Shown here one piece after another: positions 17,024 to 25,339 of a stretch of DNA of 64,000 nt. The DNA comes from Gemmatimonadota bacterium (GTDB lineage: Bacteria > Gemmatimonadota > Gemmatimonadetes > Longimicrobiales > Gaopeijiaceae). The stretch's first letter is position 1; every line of letters begins with the position of its first letter. Made by a program: the position numbers and the translations under genes. The stretch is taken from contig JACQVF010000107.1 in NCBI GenBank assembly GCA_016209885.1, forward strand, positions 1 through 64,000, given 5' to 3'. The notes below the pieces were generated by a model. That model saw only the letters and a program-made list of their open reading frames with translations, made no database searches and had not been told where the DNA came from.

Positions 17024-20000
17024 AGCCTCAGTTCGCGACGAACCGGCCGGGTGTGCCGGGCGAACGCGTGGCCAACGCGCTCAGAGCGCTCCTGACCCAT
17101 CTTCTAGAGCTGTGGAAGGAGCCGTTCGAGCTTGCCATCTCGACGGCATACTTCAACCCGGAAGGCTACGACTTGATCGCGGACGAGCTCGAGCAGGTCG
17201 GAAGCGTTCGGCTGCTGCTCGGTGCCGAGCCGCGAGGCTCGGAACGCACGATTCGACACCTCAGCCCCGACGATCTTCCGGAGCGCGCCGAGCCGGCGCG
17301 GCTGTGGGCTGCGCTGACGGGGCACTACCGGAGCATGCTCCAGGACCGAGATCTCCTCGGCTTCGAGCTGGCCGCAGACTGCCGCGCGCAGCGGCTCGTC
17401 GGTTGGCTTCGCTCCGGGAGCGCGGAGGTCCGCCGGCTCGAGACGCGCTTCCTCCACGGCAAGGCGTTTCTCATCTCCACGCACGACGAGGGTGTGATCG
17501 CGGGGTCATCGAATCTCACCTACGCCGGCCTCGCCGTGAACGCGGAGCTGAACCTCGGCCACTACGACCCGCACGTCGTGCGGCAGGTTAAGGACTGGTT
17601 CGAGGAGCAGTGGGCGGACGCGGAGCCGTTCGACCTCGCCGCTATATACGAGGCGCGCTACCTGCCTCACAATCCGTACCTCATCTACCTCCGCATGCTC
17701 TATGAGAGGTATGGCGCGGAGCTCGAGCGGGAGGCGGAGGAGCAGGGCCTGGTCGGCATCCATCTCACGAGCTTCCAGCAGGACGGCGTTTGGCGGGCGA
17801 AGCGGATTCTGCGACGCTACGACGGGGTGCTCGTGGCCGATGGAGTCGGATTGGGGAAGAGCTTCATCGGCGGCGAGCTGATACGGGAGGCGGTGCGGGA
17901 TCGCCGGCAGCGCGTGTTACTGGTGGCCCCGGCGGCGCTGCGCGATGGCCCATGGCGGCAGTTCCTCCTCGAGCATCAGCTAGGCATCGAAGTCGTGTCG
18001 TTCGAAGAGCTTTCGCAGGACCGGCAGCTCAACCCTGACAGCCCGCGTACGACGCTCGCGTTCGACCGAAACGACTACGCCATGATTGTAGTCGACGAGG
18101 CGCATGCCTTCCGCAGCCCGGACACGCTGCGCGCCGGCGTGCTCCGGCGGCTGCTCTCGGGCTCGCCGCCCAAAGAGCTGGTGTTCCTCACCGCGACGCC
18201 CGTGAACAACAGCCTCTGGGATCTCTACTACCTGGTCAGCTACTTCGTCCGCAACGACGCCACGTTTTCGGACATGGGGATCAAAAGTCTCAAGGAGCAT
18301 TTCGCGGGGGCCGTGGCCGAGGCCCCTGACGAGCTCTCTCCGGAGAGGCTGTTCGATGTGCTGGATGCCGTGGCGGTCCGCAGGACTCGCCACTTCGTGA
18401 AGCGCTACTATCCGCACGACACCATCACCGTGGACGGGCTGCAAATCCCGATCACGTTCCCGCAGCCGCACGTGAGGAAGGTGTCCTACGACCTCGAGGA
18501 TGTGCTGCCGGGATTCTTCCCGCGGTTTGCCCACGCGCTGCTCTACGAGGCTGAGGAGCCGGGAGAGGGGGCGGCTGCGGCCGCTCAGGCGCCTCAGCTC
18601 ACGCTCGCGCGCTACGTGCCGTCCCGTTACCTGAAAGAGGGTGTACCTGAGACGCACGAGCTCCAGCTCGCCGGCCTGCTGCGCTCCGGGCTCCTCAAGC
18701 GGTTCGAATCGTCGGTGCACGCCTTCGCGCAAACCTGCCGCCGGATGGCGGACAGCCACGACGCCTTCCTCGAGCTGCTCGACCGCGGTTTCGTAGCGAC
18801 GGGCGAGCCGCTAGCGGAATGGATGGCCACCGACACGGACCAGCTCGATGCTCTGTTCGAGCCGCCCGCGGGCGCGGCGCCGGCGAGCGACTACCATGTG
18901 AACGCGCTTCGGGCAGCCGTCGAGAGCGACCGCTCCCTCCTGCTTGCTTTCGCGGAAGAGGCCGAGCGGATCAGCCGCGACAAGGACCCGAAACTCCGCG
19001 CCCTGGTCACGCAGCTCGAGAAGATCGCCGCGGAGGCGAGCGAGGAGGCGATAGGCGAGGAGGACGAACGGGACAAGCGCAAGGTCATCGTCTTCACCTA
19101 CTTCGCGGATACGGTCGAGTGGATCCATGACCATCTAAGGTCGGAGTGCGCGAGGCGCCGGAAGCTGGCGGCCTATCGGGACCGCATGGCAGCCATCACC
19201 GGGGACGAAGGTCACCGCGCGGAGGTCCTCTTCGGCTTTACGCCCAAGTCGTGCAAGGCGCCGCCCGGCGCCGACTGGGACCGCTACGACCTCCTGATCT
19301 CGACGGATGTACTGGCCGAAGGGATGAACCTCCAGCAGGCGCGGCACATCATCAACTTCGATCTACCCTGGAACCCCATGCGGCTCGTGCAGCGACACGG
19401 CCGGATAGACCGGATCGGCAGCAGGCACGACCGGGTCTTCATCCGCTGCTTCTTCCCCGACCGACAGCTCGATGACCTCCTGGGCCTCGAGGAGCGGCTG
19501 CACCGGAAGATTGCCCAGGCGGCCGCCAGCGTCGGGATCGAATCGGAGGTGATTCCCGGCTCTCGGATTTCGGAGATCACCTTCGCGGAAATGCGTGAGG
19601 AGATCGAACGGCTGCGTCGTGAGAACGCGGAAGTGTTCGAAACGGCGGGCGAGAGAGGCACCGCGTTCAGTGGTGAGGAGTACCGGCAGGAGCTGCGCGA
19701 GGGCCTCGAGCATCACGACCTGGCGCAGCAGGTCAAGGACCTGCCCTGGGGCTCGGGAAGCGGGATGGCGAGTGACGACGAGGGCGGGTTTGTCTTCTGC
19801 ATCCGGGTCGCCGACCACAAGAACGTCATGTTCCGCTATGTCAGCTACGCGGATCCGACGAGACCTGAAATCACAGCCGACACTCTCACGTGCCTCGCAC
19901 GTGCGCACGCGCTGCCGGATACCCCGCGCGTTCTGACCGGGGCGATTCACCGGCTGGCATACGACGCGTGGGCCCTCGCGCGAGAGGACGTTTTCGAGCG

Positions 20001-20427
20001 CTGGCAGTTCGCTACCGACCCGCGGAACCTCCAACCACAGATTCCCAAGGCGATGCGCGACGCTGCCGACCTCCTTCGGCGGAATCCGCCCCCGGGGCTC
20101 TCACAGGATGAGCGCCATCGCGTGCTCGATGCGCTGGAGGCGCCGTACGGCGTTCGCATCCAGAAGATCATCCGCGACGCCATTCGCTCGAGCGAGGACC
20201 CTCAGGAGCAGGCGGAGGCCGTGGTGCGTGCGGTTCGAGAGCTGGGACTACAGCCGAGTCCTCCGCCCGAGCCGCTACCGGTCATCTCGCGGGAGGACGT
20301 CCATCTGGTCTGCTGGATGGCAATTGCGCCGGCTGGCGAACGGGAGGAGGCGGGATCGGACTGGGCGGCGCCCGAGCAGATCTCTTTCGTTCCCGAGGAG
20401 CAGACACGACTCAGCGGCCGTTCGTAG
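17020..20427 (+). CDS. PLD-nuclease-like domain fused to SNF2/DEAD superfamily-2 helicase
   Basis: The 1135-residue protein has an N-terminal phospholipase-D-like domain (about 20-210) with one HxK motif (His146, Lys148) followed by GVIAGSSNLTYAGLAVNAEL, the usual Asn/Ser tail of PLD nucleases. An SF2 helicase follows: Walker A GVGLGKSF (Lys280), DEAH box at 359-362, FLTATPVNN (motif III), TDVLAEGMNLQQA and VQRHGRIDRIGS (motif VI). The C-terminal 300 residues are uncharacterised. A single HxK means nuclease activity would need dimerisation, as in other PLD nucleases. It is translationally coupled to the adenine methylase. The pair recalls DrmMI plus DrmD of class 1 DISARM, but drmA, drmB and drmC are not seen here. 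Confidence 0.85.
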   Translation: MKPQFATNRPGVPGERVANALRALLTHLLELWKEPFELAISTAYFNPEGYDLIADELEQVGSVRLLLGAEPRGSERTIRHLSPDDLPERAEPARLWAALTGHYRSMLQDRDLLGFELAADCRAQRLVGWLRSGSAEVRRLETRFLHGKAFLISTHDEGVIAGSSNLTYAGLAVNAELNLGHYDPHVVRQVKDWFEEQWADAEPFDLAAIYEARYLPHNPYLIYLRMLYERYGAELEREAEEQGLVGIHLTSFQQDGVWRAKRILRRYDGVLVADGVGLGKSFIGGELIREAVRDRRQRVLLVAPAALRDGPWRQFLLEHQLGIEVVSFEELSQDRQLNPDSPRTTLAFDRNDYAMIVVDEAHAFRSPDTLRAGVLRRLLSGSPPKELVFLTATPVNNSLWDLYYLVSYFVRNDATFSDMGIKSLKEHFAGAVAEAPDELSPERLFDVLDAVAVRRTRHFVKRYYPHDTITVDGLQIPITFPQPHVRKVSYDLEDVLPGFFPRFAHALLYEAEEPGEGAAAAAQAPQLTLARYVPSRYLKEGVPETHELQLAGLLRSGLLKRFESSVHAFAQTCRRMADSHDAFLELLDRGFVATGEPLAEWMATDTDQLDALFEPPAGAAPASDYHVNALRAAVESDRSLLLAFAEEAERISRDKDPKLRALVTQLEKIAAEASEEAIGEEDERDKRKVIVFTYFADTVEWIHDHLRSECARRRKLAAYRDRMAAITGDEGHRAEVLFGFTPKSCKAPPGADWDRYDLLISTDVLAEGMNLQQARHIINFDLPWNPMRLVQRHGRIDRIGSRHDRVFIRCFFPDRQLDDLLGLEERLHRKIAQAAASVGIESEVIPGSRISEITFAEMREEIERLRRENAEVFETAGERGTAFSGEEYRQELREGLEHHDLAQQVKDLPWGSGSGMASDDEGGFVFCIRVADHKNVMFRYVSYADPTRPEITADTLTCLARAHALPDTPRVLTGAIHRLAYDAWALAREDVFERWQFATDPRNLQPQIPKAMRDAADLLRRNPPPGLSQDERHRVLDALEAPYGVRIQKIIRDAIRSSEDPQEQAEAVVRAVRELGLQPSPPPEPLPVISREDVHLVCWMAIAPAGEREEAGSDWAAPEQISFVPEEQTRLSGRS

Positions 20428-20453
20428 GACCCTCACCGAGCAAGGGCGACATC

Positions 20454-20756
20454 ATGGCGGGAACACTGTTCAAGAAGGTCGACTACACGCTCTCCAAGCT
20501 CCTTCACGACATCGATTACGGGGAAAGGCGTATTTGCTTAACTCAAGTACCTACGAGATGTAGTGGCGGCCGCCGGCGGCGGGCCCGCCGCGCTCGACGC
20601 TGAACTTGCCAACTACTACATGTTGTGCTCACTTGAGTTAAGCGAATACCCCCTTACGGGGATATCGGGCTTCCAGACATCCAGCGACCGTTCGTGTGGG
20701 CGCAAACTCGCGTCCGCGACCTCCCTGCGCGCACACACGACCAGGGGCGGCTTTGA
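20454..20756 (+). pseudogene. DUF262 (GmrS-like) gene fragment interrupted by a MITE
   Basis: ATG 20454 opens a frame reading AGTLFKKVDYTLSKLLHDID, the classic start of a DUF262/ParB-like NTPase protein. It is cut after the Asp-Tyr-Gly codons by a 130-bp insertion. After the insertion the expected continuation resumes as DIGLPDIQRPFVWAQTRVRD, the family's most conserved motif. It then stops at 20756, with the rest of this normally 500-700 residue protein deleted. In GmrSD-type systems DUF262 is the GTP/ATP-dependent half of a modification-dependent nuclease. Here it lay directly downstream of the methylase-helicase pair and is dead. Confidence 0.8.
20524..20653. mobile_element. 130-bp MITE with terminal inverted repeats and 8-bp target duplication
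   Basis: The ends are inverted copies: GTATTTGCTTAACTCAAGT on the left and ACTTGAGTTAAGCGAATAC on the right, differing at one position, and the similarity extends inward to ATGTAGT / ACTACAT. The flanks carry the direct repeat TTACGGGG (20516-20523 and 20654-20661), a target-site duplication. The core is GC-rich and non-coding. An 8-bp duplication is seen with several families, IS1595 and ISL3 among them; no transposase is present, so it is a non-autonomous element mobilised in trans. Confidence 0.85.
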
Positions 20757-21678
20757 AAGCTTTCATCCACGTCACCGATCAGGACTGGTTCCAATTCCTG
20801 AGGGAACGCCAGGACCTTGACGAAGTCAACTTCTGGACGCCCAATCCGCGTGTGGCCGCTTTCGAGTGCTTCGGCGCGGGGAGCCGTTCCTGTTCAAACT
20901 CCGGTCGCCCATCAACGCGATCGTCGGCGGCGGACTCTTCGAGCATTATACAGAGCTGCCGGTCAGCCTGGCCTGGAACGCCTTTGGGGTGAAGAACGGA
21001 GCGGCCACTCTGATGGACGTGCGTGCCCGCATTGAACGACTGCGCCGAGTCGATACGCCCTGGTGGGAGGACTACACGATCGGCTGCATTCTCCTTGCCG
21101 AGCCGTTCTTTTGATCTGAGGAGAAGTGGATCCCCCAACCGAGCGATTGGGGCAAGAGGACACAGCGCGGGAAGACCTACGATCTGACCACGGACATTGG
21201 CAAGGCGCTGTGGGAACAGGTATTGCTTCGCCTCGAAGCGTCGAAGCAGCCTGGTGTCCCGCGGTCACCCCTTCCCGAAGGCTACTCAGAGCCTACAGCG
21301 ACGCGCCACCGCATCGGCCAGGGGACCTTCCGAATCGTTGTCACCGATGCCTATCACCGGCAATGCGCGGTCACCGCTGAGCGTGCGCTCCCCGTCCTGG
21401 GGGCGGCGTATATCCGGCCTTTCAGCGAAGTCGAGGGCCACGATGTCCGCAATGGGCTCCTGCTCCGATCCGATCTCCATCGCCTCTTCGACGCCGGGTA
21501 CGTGACCGTGACGCCGGAACTTAAGGTCGAAGTCAGCCGACGGCTGCGCGCAGATTTCGACGACGGGGAGACGTACATGAAATACCATGGAGAGGCAGTC
21601 CGGACGCCGACGCGGCTCGAATGGCGTCCCAATCCACACTTCCTCCGTTGGCACAACGAGAACCGGTTCCAGGGATAG
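20753..21678 (+). pseudogene. HNH endonuclease gene, broken by a frameshift and a stop
   Basis: The reading frame starts at TTG 20753 (KAFIHVTDQDWFQFLRERQD, DEVNFWTPNP), loses one base near 20860, continues in frame 1 (GEPFLFKLRSPINAIVGGG, DYTIGCILLAEPFF), meets an in-frame TGA at 21112, and goes on in the same frame (KWIPQPSDWGKRTQRGKTYD) to the HNH region (YHRQCAVTAERALPVLGAAY, RPFSEVEGHDVRNGLLLRSD, LHRLFDAGYVTV). It ends at 21678. The pieces line up as one HNH restriction-endonuclease-like protein of about 308 residues. The metal-binding HNH part is intact, but translation would end early. It lies 3' of the MITE-split DUF262 gene, so the whole downstream half of the island is decaying. Confidence 0.8.
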
Positions 21679-21761
21679 CGCGGCCACCTGATGGAGGCGC
21701 CGGAGACGCGCTCGCCCTGCTCAGAAGAAACCAGGTTGCGGCAGTTTGTGACACAGTAGTA

Positions 21762-22187
21762 CTACTCGGACTCCCCGCGGAGGTACACGCCTACACCCTC
21801 TGCCCCTGCCGCCCTGGCCAGCGGCTCGTCCAGCGTGGCCAGCCCCACGCCCAAGCGGGTAGCAAGCTCCAGGTAGGCGGCATCGTAGGACGTCAGGGCG
21901 TGGGCCCTGGCTAGCCGATGGATCGCTTCGAAGGCGCGACTTCGCTCCATGGGATCCAGGACGATGGGAAGGATCAGGAGCATGCGCATGAATCGCGCCG
22001 TATCTCCGGCCTCAATCCTGCCCCGACGCTCGGCGGAGAGCAGGCCATTCGTGACCTCCAGCGTCCAGTGCGACGCCACGATGGCCTCCGACCGCCGTAG
22101 GGAATCGAGCACACGAATGGCATACGTTCCTCCCTCGTCTTCGAAACACCAGGCCAGGGCCACCGAGGCGTCCACGACAAAGTTCAA
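21762..22187 (-). CDS. vapC: VapC-type PIN-domain toxin
   Basis: The 141-residue protein starts NFVVDASVALAWCFEDEGGT (first acidic residue Asp6). It has the middle motif HWTLEVTNGL (Glu47), ALTSYDAAYLELATRLGVGL (Asp117) and LATLDEPLARAA (Asp136). All four PIN acidic positions are present, so the RNase should be active. Its ATG overlaps the antitoxin stop by four bases (22184-22187). The pair lies between the decayed HNH gene and ligD. Confidence 0.9.
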   Translation of the reverse strand: MNFVVDASVALAWCFEDEGGTYAIRVLDSLRRSEAIVASHWTLEVTNGLLSAERRGRIEAGDTARFMRMLLILPIVLDPMERSRAFEAIHRLARAHALTSYDAAYLELATRLGVGLATLDEPLARAAGAEGVGVYLRGESE

Positions 22188-22426
22188 CGGCGCCCCTCGT
22201 CAATCAGATCCCGCACGGTGAGGTCGCTTCCCAGTCGGCGACCCTTCCGCAGGGCGAGGATCTGCCCAATGGCCTCGTCCACGGTGCGGTCGGGGGATCC
22301 GGGCGCCGGCACGAGCTCAGCTACGGGCCGGCCGTGCCGTGTGATCGTGATGCGCTCGCCCCGCTGGACGCGATCGAGGAGCTCGGAAAGATGGGACTTC
22401 GCGTAATAGGCGCCTATCTTGGTCAC
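22184..22426 (-). CDS. vapB: Phd/YefM-type antitoxin
   Basis: I place the start at GTG 22426 because GGAGGG lies 8 nt upstream; the frame extends a further 20 codons without a ribosome binding site. The 80-residue protein begins VTKIGAYYAKSHLSELLDRV and continues GERITITRHGRPVAELVPAP, the Phd/YefM DNA-binding fold. The C-terminal part (VDEAIGQILALRKGRRLGSD) would wrap the toxin. It is the first gene of the pair and probably represses its own promoter through the tandem palindromes 21 bp upstream. Confidence 0.88.
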   Translation of the reverse strand: MTKIGAYYAKSHLSELLDRVQRGERITITRHGRPVAELVPAPGSPDRTVDEAIGQILALRKGRRLGSDLTVRDLIDEGRR

Positions 22427-22446
22427 GGGTATCCCTCCAGCGTCTG

Positions 22447-22467
22447 AGACTGGTCTAAGACTAGTCT
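22447..22467. promoter_or_regulatory. Tandem-palindrome operator of the vapBC pair
   Basis: Two adjacent 10-bp palindromic boxes, AGACTGGTCT (22447-22456, one central mismatch) and AGACTAGTCT (22458-22467, perfect), are spaced 11 bp centre to centre, one helical turn. This suits cooperative binding of antitoxin dimers. On the minus strand TTGTCG and TAGTCT are 17 bp apart, with the latter inside the second box, a possible promoter that repression would cover. Confidence 0.7.
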
Positions 22468-22492
22468 GAACTATCTTCCGCGACAAGGGGCG

Positions 22493-22729
22493 GCCCGGTC
22501 ACCACCGGTCACCTCGCCTGTGAGCGCCGTCCTGCCTGCGGCCTCTTCCGTTCCCCTCCAGCATGTGGGCGCCCCACCAATGTCAACCGAGGCTCCGACG
22601 TGCGCCGCCCGGCCTCTCTCTGCCCCCACATCTTCGAGCGCGGCGCGGTTCCAATCCTAATCGGGGGTGTCTCGTTTTCGAGGGTGCCCGCTGCGGAGTT
22701 GCAGGGTCCCGTTGTAGCATTGTTGGACG
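22493..22729. other. Intergenic region upstream of ligD
   Basis: This 237-bp region lies between the divergent vapBC promoter and ligD. CCGGTCACC occurs twice in tandem near 22496-22513. There is no ribosome binding site of the usual strength before the ligD ATG and no clear promoter hexamers. Confidence 0.4.
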
Positions 22730-25339
22730 ATGGCACGCTCCTCACCTGACCGTCTGAGCGCCTATCGGGCGAAGCGATCGCCGACGCGCACACCGGAGCC
22801 GTTCAGCGCCGTGGCGGCGACGGCCCCGGTGTCTCCGTCGGGCGGCCGGCTCTTCGTGGTGCAGAAGCACTCGGCGCGCAACCTCCACTGGGATTTCCGG
22901 CTGGAGTGGGAGGGTGTGCTGCTCTCCTGGGCGGTGCCCAAGGGTCCGTCGCCGAATCCCGCGGACAAGCGGCTGGCGGTGCGTGTCGAGGACCATCCCC
23001 TCGACTACGCGGATTTCGAGGGGGTGATCCCCGAGGGCGAGTACGGGGCGGGGCCGGTCATCGTCTGGGATCGCGGCGTCTGGATCCCGCTGGACGACCC
23101 GGGCCAGGGAATGGAGAAGGGGAAGCTGCTGTTCGAACTCCGGGGTTACAAGCTGCGTGGCCGCTGGACGCTGGTGAAGACGAAGCAGTCGCCCAGCTCG
23201 TGGCTGCTCATCAAGGAGCGGGACGCGCTCGCGAGCAAGGAGGGCACCGCGTCGTATCCGGACGATTCGATTTACGCGGGGCTCACCGTCGAGGAGCTCG
23301 AGCGCGTGGACGAGCGGGCCCGGGAGCTCGGCCGGAAGCTCGCGAAGCTCGGGGCGAAGAGGCGCCGCGTGGATCCGCGCAAGGTTGAGGTGATGCTGGC
23401 CACGGCGCGGGACGAGCCCTTCTCGAGGGTGGGCTGGGTCTTCGAGCTCAAGTACGACGGCTACCGGCTGGTCGCGGGTCGCGAGGGCGATGAGGCGGTT
23501 CTGGTGTCGCGGTCAGGCGGCGACTTCACGGAGACGTTCCCGGAGGTGGCGCGCGCGGTGCGGGGGCTGCCGTACGATGGCCTGGTGTTGGACGGCGAGG
23601 GGGTGGTGCACGACGAGGGCGGGCTGCCGAGCTTCGATCGGCTGCAGCGCCGGGGGCTGCTCCAGCGTCGCGGGGACATCGCCCGGGCGGCGCTCGAGCT
23701 GCCCGCCACGTTCTATGCCTTCGATCTCCTGGGATTCGGTGACTACGATCTGCGGCCGCTGCCGCTGCTGCAGCGGAAGGCGCTCCTCAGGGAGGTGCTC
23801 CCGACAATTGGACCGATCCGCCTCTCCGACCACATCGAGGAGAAAGGGGCGGAGATGTACGAGCGGGTCTGCGCGATGGGGCTCGAGGGGATCGTGGGGA
23901 AGAAGGCGGACAGCCCGTACCGGGGCGGCCGGTCGGCGGACTGGGTGAAGGTCCGGGCGCTCCAGAGCGATGACTTCGTGATTGTCGGGTGGACGGAGCC
24001 CAGGGGCTCGCGCGTCGGCTTCGGGGCGCTTCACCTGGCGCAGTACGACGCCGCGCGAACGCTGGTGTACGTGGGCAGCGTGGGCACCGGTTTCGCGGAT
24101 GGGCAGCTCCGCGATCTCCATGGGCGATTGCTGGAGCTCGAGCAGGGCGCGCCGCCGTGCACGGGCGAGGTGCCGGACGGGCGGGGGCGGGGGCACCACT
24201 GGGTGCATGCAGAGCTGGTGTGTGAGGTGCGCTACCGCGAGTTCACGGAGCAGGGTCTCTTGCGGCACGCGGTCTTCGTGCGGCTGCGCGACGATAAGCC
24301 GGCGCGAGAGTGCGTGCTGAACGCGAAGCCGGGGCACCGGCGGGCTCCCCCGGAGCCCGCTCAGGTCGTAGAGCGCGCCGTGAGGAAGCAGGTACCCTTC
24401 ACGAATCTGGACAAGGTCTTCTGGCCGGAGGCGGGGTACACGAAGGGCGATCTCATCGAGTACTACCGCTCGGTCTCCGAGTGGCTGCTCCCGTACCTCA
24501 GGGATCGGCCGCTCGTCCTCACGCGCTATCCCGACGGGATCCACGGGAAGTCGTTCTTCCAGAAGAATGCACCGGAATGGGCGCCGGATTGGATCCGCAC
24601 CGTGAAGCTGTGGAGCGAGGATGCGCAGCGCGACATCGAGTACTTCGTCTGCGACGACGAGGAGTCGCTGCTCTACGTGGTGAACCTGGGGACCATCCCG
24701 CTCCACGTGTGGTCGAGCCGCGTCTCCAGCCTGGCCCGGCCGGACTGGTGTATTCTCGACCTGGACCCGAAGGATGCTCCGTTCGCCCAGGTGGTGAAGG
24801 TCGCGCGGGGGATCCACGCGCTGTGTGATGAGCTCGAGCTCCCGTGCCGCGTGAAGACCAGCGGCTCGACGGGGCTCCATGTCCTCATCCCCTTGGGCCG
24901 CCAGTGCACGTACGATCAATCGCGGACGCTGGGCGAGCTTCTGGCGCGGGTGCTCGTGGCCGAGCTTCCGGATGTCGCCACGATTGCGCGCAGCCCGCGG
25001 CGGCGGGGCGGCCGCGTCTACATCGACTACGTGCAGAACGGGCACGGCCGCCTGCTCGTGGCGCCGTTCAGCGTGCGGCCGGTGCCGGAGGCGGCGGTCT
25101 CGACGCCGCTCCGCTGGTCGGAAGTCACGGGCCGGCTGAGCATCCGGGCGCATACGCTTCGCACGGTGCCCCGGCGGATGAAGCGACTCGGGGTGGACCC
25201 CCTGGCGGCGGTGCTCGAGCTCAAGCCGGACCTGGCGGCCGCGCTCGAGCGGCTGGCGGCGCGGCTGGCCGGAGCGAACCCTCAGAGGATGCGCCCGGCC
25301 CAGGCGGCCGTCACCTCCACAAGCTCGTCGAGCACCTGA
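22730..25339 (+). CDS. ligD: LigD, multifunctional NHEJ ligase (PE-LIG-POL order)
   Basis: The 869-residue protein has three catalytic domains. Residues about 35-175 are the 3'-phosphoesterase (HSARNLHWDFRLEWEG, EDHPLDYADFEGVIPEGEYG). Residues about 215-530 are the ATP-dependent ligase, with nucleophile Lys241 in FELKYDGYR, EGIVGKKADSPY (motif IV) and DWVKVR (motif V). Residues about 553-835 are the polymerase/primase (FTNLDKVFWPEAGYTKGDL, metal ligands Asp677 and Asp679 in ILDLDPKD, Asp766 in YIDYVQNGHGRL). The domain order is that of Pseudomonas LigD, not of mycobacteria. It acts with Ku to trim, fill and seal double-strand breaks. Its last 58 bp overlap the 3' end of the minus-strand hydrolase gene. 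Confidence 0.96.
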   Translation: MARSSPDRLSAYRAKRSPTRTPEPFSAVAATAPVSPSGGRLFVVQKHSARNLHWDFRLEWEGVLLSWAVPKGPSPNPADKRLAVRVEDHPLDYADFEGVIPEGEYGAGPVIVWDRGVWIPLDDPGQGMEKGKLLFELRGYKLRGRWTLVKTKQSPSSWLLIKERDALASKEGTASYPDDSIYAGLTVEELERVDERARELGRKLAKLGAKRRRVDPRKVEVMLATARDEPFSRVGWVFELKYDGYRLVAGREGDEAVLVSRSGGDFTETFPEVARAVRGLPYDGLVLDGEGVVHDEGGLPSFDRLQRRGLLQRRGDIARAALELPATFYAFDLLGFGDYDLRPLPLLQRKALLREVLPTIGPIRLSDHIEEKGAEMYERVCAMGLEGIVGKKADSPYRGGRSADWVKVRALQSDDFVIVGWTEPRGSRVGFGALHLAQYDAARTLVYVGSVGTGFADGQLRDLHGRLLELEQGAPPCTGEVPDGRGRGHHWVHAELVCEVRYREFTEQGLLRHAVFVRLRDDKPARECVLNAKPGHRRAPPEPAQVVERAVRKQVPFTNLDKVFWPEAGYTKGDLIEYYRSVSEWLLPYLRDRPLVLTRYPDGIHGKSFFQKNAPEWAPDWIRTVKLWSEDAQRDIEYFVCDDEESLLYVVNLGTIPLHVWSSRVSSLARPDWCILDLDPKDAPFAQVVKVARGIHALCDELELPCRVKTSGSTGLHVLIPLGRQCTYDQSRTLGELLARVLVAELPDVATIARSPRRRGGRVYIDYVQNGHGRLLVAPFSVRPVPEAAVSTPLRWSEVTGRLSIRAHTLRTVPRRMKRLGVDPLAAVLELKPDLAAALERLAARLAGANPQRMRPAQAAVTSTSSSST

